This document shows, piece by piece, positions 1 to 3,854 of a stretch of DNA of 6,172 bases (positions within the stretch are counted from its first letter, which is position 1; each line of letters begins with the position of its first letter). Made by a program: the position numbers and the translations under genes. Under the pieces are notes generated by a model. The model was not told the origin of the DNA. It saw only the letters and a program-made list of their open reading frames with translations, and ran no database searches. The DNA lies in assembly GCA_016930895.1 (NCBI GenBank), contig JAFGFV010000390.1, positions 1 through 6,172 on the forward strand, read 5' to 3'. This DNA is from Spirochaetales bacterium. GTDB lineage: Bacteria > Spirochaetota > Spirochaetia > SZUA-6 > DRHE01.

Positions 1-18
1 CGCCGAAAGCGAGGCTTG

Positions 19-537
19 ATGGCCAAACCGAAAAAGGACCGAAGGGTTGAGTCGCCCCCCGCGGTCGTGTACTTCAAGCCTCAGGGTATCCCGATGGTTC
101 AGCTAAGCCAGGTGGTCCTTCACGTAGACGAGTACGAAGCCATTCGCCTGGTCGACCGGGAGAAGCTCGACCAGGAGCAGGCAGCCGAGCGCATGGAGGT
201 ATCCCGGGCTACCTGTGCCCGGATTCTCGAAAGCGCTCATCACAAGATCGCCGAGGCCCTGGTCCAGGGCAAAGCGATCCGGATCGAAGGCGGCAGCTTC
301 ATCCTGGGAGTCAATCGCTACCGGTGCCTGGACTGCGGTGCCGTGTGGGAGCAGGAGCTCTCCCCGGAGCACCAGCCGGACTCTCCGGTGGCGTGCCCCC
401 GCTGCAAGAGCACCCGCGTGCTCGACTTTGCCCGCCAGGCGGGGTGGCGGCCGGGATCTCCCTGGGAGGCTGGCGGGACCGCCGGCCCGGCGGGCCGGGG
501 CCGCCAAGGAAATCTTGAGGTGTGGGGCGGGGCCTGA
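19..537 (+). CDS. DUF134 family DNA-binding protein (HTH plus zinc ribbon)
   Basis: This 172-residue protein belongs to the DUF134 family, predicted DNA-binding proteins found beside Mrp/MinD-type ATPase and NifX-like genes. Residues 17-37 match the family's YFKPxGIPxxxLxxVxLxVDE pattern. Residues 38-82 form a sigma-70 region 4-like helix-turn-helix (DEYEAIRLVD, then QEQAAERMEVSRATCARIL), followed by the family signature GKAIRIEGG at 85-93. A zinc ribbon follows with C103, C106, C126 and C129. Residues 148-172 are a Gly/Arg/Pro-rich tail of low complexity. The start is ATG at 19, 4 bases after GAGG at 11-14; the TTG at 16 in the same frame lies too close to that site. As first gene of the apparent operon it may be its regulator, possibly autoregulatory, but this is inferred. 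Its own promoter would lie outside the window. Family assignment is secure; the ligand or signal is unknown. Confidence 0.92.
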   Translation: MAKPKKDRRVESPPAVVYFKPQGIPMVQLSQVVLHVDEYEAIRLVDREKLDQEQAAERMEVSRATCARILESAHHKIAEALVQGKAIRIEGGSFILGVNRYRCLDCGAVWEQELSPEHQPDSPVACPRCKSTRVLDFARQAGWRPGSPWEAGGTAGPAGRGRQGNLEVWGGA

Positions 538-578
538 CCCTGCCTCACGGAGACAACAGAGCAGCAATCCCTTGGAAG

Positions 579-584
579 AGGAGG
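579..584 (+). promoter_or_regulatory. Shine-Dalgarno that sets the DUF5320 gene start
   Basis: AGGAGG lies 6 bases before the ATG at 591. It rules out the in-frame upstream ATG at 522, which would lie inside the DUF134 gene, lacks a comparable site and would add 23 residues unlike the family's usual MPRGD start. Confidence 0.85.
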
Positions 585-590
585 CAAGCA

Positions 591-1031
591 ATGCCACGAG
601 GAGACAGAACGGGACCCACGGGAATGGGACCCATGACGGGGCGCGGCGCCGGCTACGGCGGCGGGTATGGCGCGCCGGGCTTCACGAACCCCGGCTACGG
701 CGGGCGGGGAATGGGATGGGGCGCGGGGGGCGGCGGACGCGGTCACCGCAATCGGTACTACGCCACGGGGCTGACCGGCTGGCAGCGGGCGGGGATGGGC
801 TGGCCGGGGAATCAGGGGACCGCCCCGGGGCCGTATCCACCTGGAGATGCACCCGGTTACCCGCCTGCCGACCCGTACGCCTATCCTCCCGCCGACGGCG
901 GATACAGCCGCGATCAGGAACTGCAGATGCTGCGCGATCAGATCAGGGCCATGGAAGAAGGCCTCAAGGCCGCCCAGGAACGGATCGTGGAGCTCGAGGA
1001 CGAGTCCAATGAGAAGGGAGCACGCTCATGA
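591..1031 (+). CDS. DUF5320 family protein, cysteine-free
   Basis: This 146-residue protein begins MPRGDRTGPTGMGPMTGRGA, the characteristic N-terminus of DUF5320, a small family of unknown function common in anaerobes next to NifX-like and MinD-like genes. Residues 1-58 are rich in Gly, Arg and Tyr; 72-105 are rich in Pro, Gly, Tyr and Asp with YPP-type repeats; 107-138 form a charged helix with heptad-like leucines (LQMLRDQIRAMEEGLKAAQE), probably a coiled coil. Both the Gly-rich leader and the C-terminal coiled coil are usual for the family. I recall relatives with a Cys soon after the GRGAGY motif; here it reads GYGGGYG and the protein has no Cys at all, so direct cluster binding is unlikely. 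There is no signal peptide or membrane segment. Its TGA overlaps the next ATG (ATGA at 1028-1031), which indicates translational coupling. The biochemical role is unknown; scaffolding or protein contact is a guess. Confidence 0.87.
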   Translation: MPRGDRTGPTGMGPMTGRGAGYGGGYGAPGFTNPGYGGRGMGWGAGGGGRGHRNRYYATGLTGWQRAGMGWPGNQGTAPGPYPPGDAPGYPPADPYAYPPADGGYSRDQELQMLRDQIRAMEEGLKAAQERIVELEDESNEKGARS

Positions 1032-1411
1032 TCATCGCCGTAAGCAGCATAGGAACCGACCTCAACGCGCCGGTCGATCCCCGCTTTGGCCGCTGCCGGT
1101 ATTTCGTGTTCTTCGACAACGACACTCAGAAGGTTGAAGCCGAAGTCAACGCCGCCGGGCAGGCCGGCGGTGGCGCCGGCGTCCAGGCGGCCCAGCAGGT
1201 AGCCAACAAGGGAGCCGAAGTCATACTCACCGGCAACGTGGGCCCAAACGCCCACCAGGCCCTTTCGGCCGCCGAGATCGGCATCTACACCGCGGTGTCG
1301 GGCTCGGTCAAGGACGCCATCGATTCGTACCTGAGCGGCAAGCTCACCGCCGCCGGCGGTGCCACGGTGCCGCCCCATCACGGAATGCGCAGCGGCCCGG
1401 GAGGTGCGTGA
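1028..1411 (+). CDS. NifX/NafY-family (dinitrogenase iron-molybdenum cofactor type) protein, ORP/IssA-like
   Basis: This 127-residue protein is a single-domain member of the NifB/NifX/NafY superfamily (dinitrogenase iron-molybdenum cofactor family), with an RNase H-like fold. Visible signatures are PVDPRFGRCRYF at 15-26, GGGAGVQAAQ at 47-56 and the loop LTGNVGPNAHQAL at 67-79. Family members bind or carry metal clusters: NifX and NafY hold FeMo-cofactor precursors, the Desulfovibrio orange protein (ORP) holds a Mo-Cu-S cluster, and Pyrococcus IssA stores thioferrate. No nitrogenase gene is in the window, so a nitrogen fixation role is not supported. C23 is the only cysteine; the short His/Gly-rich end (PPHHGMRSGPGGA) lacks the cysteine-rich tail of IssA-type proteins. 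AGAAGGGAG at 1012-1020 lies 7 bases before the ATG. It overlaps both neighbouring genes by a few bases. Cluster binding is inferred from family and from the Fe-S ATPase downstream. Confidence 0.92.
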   Translation: MIIAVSSIGTDLNAPVDPRFGRCRYFVFFDNDTQKVEAEVNAAGQAGGGAGVQAAQQVANKGAEVILTGNVGPNAHQALSAAEIGIYTAVSGSVKDAIDSYLSGKLTAAGGATVPPHHGMRSGPGGA

Positions 1412-1635
1412 TGCCAGGACGTGACGGGCGCGGACCGGCCGGACCCGGCAGAGGCGCCGGTCGGGGACAAGGCGGACAGGGTGCGGGGGGCTCGGGACCG
1501 GGCGGACGTCCCGGCGCGGGACCCTCCGGTGAGTGCGTATGCCCCTCCTGCGGGACCCGGGCCCCGCACCAGGCAGGCACTCCCTGCCGCGATCTCAAAT
1601 GCCCCAAGTGCGGCACGGTGATGGTCCGGTCCTGA
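1411..1635 (+). CDS. Small six-cysteine zinc-ribbon protein with Gly/Arg-rich leader
   Basis: The predicted protein has 74 residues in two parts. Residues 1-40 are almost entirely Gly, Arg, Pro, Ala and Gln, resembling the GP/GRG leader of the DUF5320 protein two genes upstream. Residues 42-73 carry C42, C44, C47, C59, C64 and C67 in the pattern CxCxxC and Cx4CxxC (CPSCG and CPKCG), a zinc-ribbon or rubredoxin-like knuckle ending in GTVMVR. Small proteins of this type occur beside NifX-like and MinD-like genes in anaerobes, usually annotated as hypothetical or ferredoxin-like. GGAGGTG at 1400-1406 lies 4 bases before the ATG at 1411, which overlaps the previous stop (TGATG); a GTG at 1408 is possible but too close. 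It may bind Zn or Fe and interact with operon partners; no function is known. The composition is extreme, but the Cys spacing and operon position support a real gene. Confidence 0.8.
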   Translation: MPGRDGRGPAGPGRGAGRGQGGQGAGGSGPGGRPGAGPSGECVCPSCGTRAPHQAGTPCRDLKCPKCGTVMVRS

Positions 1636-1645
1636 CGGAACCCTC

Positions 1646-1897
1646 ATGCCGACCTACGATTACCTCTGCGAGAGCTGCGGGCACCGCTTCGAGCACTTCC
1701 AGGGAATCAACGCAGCGCCCCTGGAGCACTGCCCGAGCTGCGGCGGGAAGCTCCGGCGCCTGATCGGCGCCGGAGCGGGCTTCCTGACCAAGGGCGGCAC
1801 CTCCTCCTCGGGATGGGAGCGGCTGTCCCGCTGCGGGCACGACGCGCCCTGCTGCGGACGTGCCCAACCGTGCGATTCTCCAGGCTGCGAACGGTGA
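1646..1897 (+). CDS. FmdB-family zinc ribbon protein
   Basis: This 83-residue protein starts MPTYDYLCESCGHRFE, the diagnostic N-terminus of the FmdB family (putative regulatory zinc-ribbon proteins, named after a gene in the Methylophilus formamidase region). The ribbon is formed by C8, C11, C29 and C32, with CPSCGGKLRRLIG completing the family core; residues 41-56 match the usual Gly/Ser-rich turn region. Beyond the core a second cysteine-rich segment holds C63, C69, C70, C76 and C81 plus H65, which could bind another metal or cluster. Many FmdB proteins end in Ser, Gly or Cys runs, so a tail is normal, but five Cys in 19 residues stands out. It starts 10 bases after the upstream stop with only a weak purine stretch (ACGGAA), suggesting translation by coupling. 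The cytoplasmic role is unknown; regulation or metal handling are both possible. Confidence 0.9.
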   Translation: MPTYDYLCESCGHRFEHFQGINAAPLEHCPSCGGKLRRLIGAGAGFLTKGGTSSSGWERLSRCGHDAPCCGRAQPCDSPGCER

Positions 1898-1901
1898 GGA
1901 G
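1896..1901 (+). promoter_or_regulatory. Shine-Dalgarno for the dual MinD-like ATPase
   Basis: GAGGAG overlaps the FmdB stop codon and lies 3 bases before the ATG at 1905. The spacing is short, so the in-frame ATG at 1920 (18 bases from the site) and a GTG at 1860 inside the FmdB gene were considered. The ATG at 1905 is preferred because it is nearest to a purine-rich site and leaves a normal short N-terminus before the Walker A motif. Confidence 0.6.
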
Positions 1902-1904
1902 CTT

Positions 1905-3791
1905 ATGGATTTCCTGAAGATGACGATTGCCAGCGGAAAAGGCGGGACCGGCAAGACCACGGTGGCCGTGAGCATGGCCTACAGCCTGGCGGCCGCCGGG
2001 AAGGCGGTGGCGCTCCTGGACTGCGACGTGGAGGAGCCAAACGATCACCTGTTCGTCCGGCCTTCCGTCGAGGAAAACCACGAGGTCAAGGCCCTCAAGC
2101 CGGTGCTGGACCAGGAGCGCTGCACGTTCTGCGGCCGCTGTGTGAAGGCCTGCAACTTCAACGCTCTGGCCCTCATGAAGACCAAGCTCCTGATCTTCCC
2201 GGAGCTCTGCCATGCCTGCGGCGTGTGCACCGAGATATGCCCGGTGCAGGCCCTGCGGGAAGAGCCGTTCGTCATCGGCACGGTCCGCATCGGCAGCGCG
2301 GCGGAGAGCTTCCCTGAGGCTCCGTTTGCTTTCGCCGACGGCACCCTCGCGGTGGGGGAGAGCCTGGCGCCGGCGGTGGTGCGGGCGGTCAAGGACCTCG
2401 CCATCGGGCACGCGGAGCGGTCGGGCGCCCCTTCTTCCCCCGAGACGGTGATCTTGACCGACGCCTCCCCGGGTACCGCTTGCCCGGTGGTCGCCGCCAT
2501 GAACGGCAGCGACGTGGTCCTCCTGGTCACCGAGCCGACCCCCTTCGGCCTTCACGACCTGAAACTGGCGGCGTCGCTGAGCCTGCAGATGGGCATCCCC
2601 ACCGGAGTCGTGATCAACCGCTCAGTCCAAAGGGACGAGATGATCGAGGAGTACTGTCGGGAGGTCGGAATCCCGATTCTCGGACGCATCCCCTTTCGGC
2701 GCAGCTACGCCGAGGCGTATTCCACCGGGGCGGTGCTCGCCCGGGAGGATCCCTCGCTCCAGGGAACGATCCGGCAGATCTTCGACCGCGCGAGGGAGCT
2801 CGTGGGCCGTGAGGTGCCCCCGGCCCCCCCCGTGGAGACCTGGGCCGCAACGGCGCCCGCCGAGGCGGCGCCCTCGGGCCGGGCTCCAGACCACGCCGCA
2901 GTCATCCACGACATCGGCGTCATCAGCGGCAAGGGAGGGACCGGCAAGACCACGGTGACGGCCTCCCTGGCGGTGCTGACCCGGGACAAGATCCTGGCCG
3001 ACACCGACGTCGATGCCGCGGACCTGCACCTGGTGCTGCACCCGGCGATCCTGGAGACCGCTCCCTTCAGCGGCGGCAAGGCGTACAGGATCGATCCGGA
3101 ACACTGCGTGGCCTGCGGCCTCTGCGAGGAGAAATGCCACTTCCAGGCGATCTCCCACGAGGAGGTGGCCGGGAAGACGCTCTACCAGATCGACCCGGTG
3201 GCCTGTGAGGCCTGCGGGATGTGCCGGCTCGTGTGCCCGGCCGCCGCGGTGCTGGCCGAAGACGCGGTCAACGGCACCACCTTCATCTCCGAAACCCCTT
3301 ACGGCCCGATGGTGCACGCTCGACTGGGGATCGGGGAGGAGAACTCCGGCAAGCTGGTCACCGAGGTGCGGCGCCGGGCCGCGGAGCTCGCCGAGCGTTC
3401 ATCGGCGAGGCTCGTGCTGGCCGACGGCCCGCCGGGGGTAGGGTGTCCCGTGATCGCCTCGATCACGAACCTGGACCGGGTCCTGGTGGTCACGGAACCG
3501 ACGGTCTCGGGAGTGCACGACCTCGAGCGGGTTCTCGATCTGGCCAACCACTTCGGGATTCCGGCCTGGGTCGTCATCAACAAGGCGGACCTGAATCCGG
3601 AACAGGCCGGCCGCATCGAAACCATCGCCGCCGAGCGGGGGGCCCGGGTCATCGGCACCCTTCCCTTCGACGACAACGTCTATGAAGCCTTGATGGCCGG
3701 CAAGACGGTGGTCGAGTTCGGGGACGGCCCGGCTACGGAAGCCCTGCGCAAGATCTCCGCCGTGGTGCTCCAGGAGCTGCGCGGCGCGTAG
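1905..3791 (+). CDS. Fused tandem MinD-superfamily P-loop ATPase with four [4Fe-4S] ferredoxin motifs
   Basis: This 628-residue protein holds two full copies of a MinD/Mrp-like ATPase with an inserted ferredoxin domain. Copy 1 (about 6-300) has deviant Walker A KGGTGKT at 12-18, DCDVEEPN at 39-46, ferredoxin cysteines C73/76/79/83 and C102/105/108/112, a switch-like DASPG at 186-190, and VTEPTPFGLHDL at 208-219. Copy 2 (about 335-628) has KGGTGKT at 343-349, DTDVDAADLHL at 366-376, cysteines C401/404/407/411 and C434/437/440/444, DGPPG at 507-511, and VTEPTVSGVHDL at 529-540. A Pro/Ala-rich linker (about 303-333) joins them. Relatives are about 280-300 residues each and usually separate adjacent genes. 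The family hydrolyses ATP, and its ferredoxin motifs should bind [4Fe-4S] clusters; relatives act in Fe-S transfer or in the Desulfovibrio ORP complex. No membrane segment or MinD-type amphipathic C-terminal helix is obvious. The substrate or partner here is inferred, not shown. It is the last gene of the operon. Confidence 0.95.
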   Translation: MDFLKMTIASGKGGTGKTTVAVSMAYSLAAAGKAVALLDCDVEEPNDHLFVRPSVEENHEVKALKPVLDQERCTFCGRCVKACNFNALALMKTKLLIFPELCHACGVCTEICPVQALREEPFVIGTVRIGSAAESFPEAPFAFADGTLAVGESLAPAVVRAVKDLAIGHAERSGAPSSPETVILTDASPGTACPVVAAMNGSDVVLLVTEPTPFGLHDLKLAASLSLQMGIPTGVVINRSVQRDEMIEEYCREVGIPILGRIPFRRSYAEAYSTGAVLAREDPSLQGTIRQIFDRARELVGREVPPAPPVETWAATAPAEAAPSGRAPDHAAVIHDIGVISGKGGTGKTTVTASLAVLTRDKILADTDVDAADLHLVLHPAILETAPFSGGKAYRIDPEHCVACGLCEEKCHFQAISHEEVAGKTLYQIDPVACEACGMCRLVCPAAAVLAEDAVNGTTFISETPYGPMVHARLGIGEENSGKLVTEVRRRAAELAERSSARLVLADGPPGVGCPVIASITNLDRVLVVTEPTVSGVHDLERVLDLANHFGIPAWVVINKADLNPEQAGRIETIAAERGARVIGTLPFDDNVYEALMAGKTVVEFGDGPATEALRKISAVVLQELRGA

Positions 3792-3853
3792 AGCTCCCCG
3801 TGCCTGCCGGTTCCGCGGCGGCGGCGGAACCGGCAGGCACGGAAGGAGGAGCT
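3792..3853 (+). repeat. Perfect 19-bp inverted repeat hairpin, extendable over a Shine-Dalgarno
   Basis: Bases 3798-3816 are exactly complementary to 3824-3842, giving a 19-bp GC-rich stem with a 7-base loop (3817-3823). Outside it, AGCTCC at 3792-3797 can also pair with GGAGCT at 3848-3853, leaving AAGGA (3843-3847) as a one-sided bulge; this outer stem covers part of the ribosome-binding site of the next gene. An alternative outer pairing, 3794-3797 with 3845-3848, would cover GGAG itself. No T-run follows on either strand, so it is not a classical intrinsic terminator. Possible roles are partial termination, protection of the 3' end of the upstream mRNA, or control of translation of the sucrose synthase gene. 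The repeat is certain; its role is open. Confidence 0.9.
3843..3849 (+). promoter_or_regulatory. Shine-Dalgarno of the sucrose synthase gene
   Basis: AAGGAGG sits 5 bases before the ATG at 3855 and begins immediately after the right arm of the hairpin. It is the strongest ribosome-binding site in the window and fixes the start. In the extended hairpin its last two G residues would be paired. Confidence 0.88.
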
Positions 3854-3854
3854 G

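Noticed and set aside
482..498. CCGGCCCG-G-CGGGCCGG palindrome near the end of the DUF134 gene
   Set aside because: The arms are pure G/C, the spacer is one base, and it encodes the Gly/Pro/Ala tail; likely chance in a GC-rich region, although an operator cannot be excluded.
538..590. Possible internal promoter in the 53-base gap
   Set aside because: No convincing -35/-10 or -24/-12 pattern is visible; only the ribosome-binding site stands out.
1028..1411. Nitrogen fixation role for the NifX-like gene
   Set aside because: No nif structural or assembly gene is in the window, and the family is widespread in organisms without nitrogenase.
1860..1904. GTG start giving the ATPase 15 more residues
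   Set aside because: It lies inside the FmdB gene without a ribosome-binding site, and the added residues do not resemble the usual N-terminus before the Walker A motif.
1707..2555. A 282-codon minus-strand frame
   Set aside because: It is opposite the FmdB and first ATPase domains, whose catalytic and cysteine motifs show which strand is coding.
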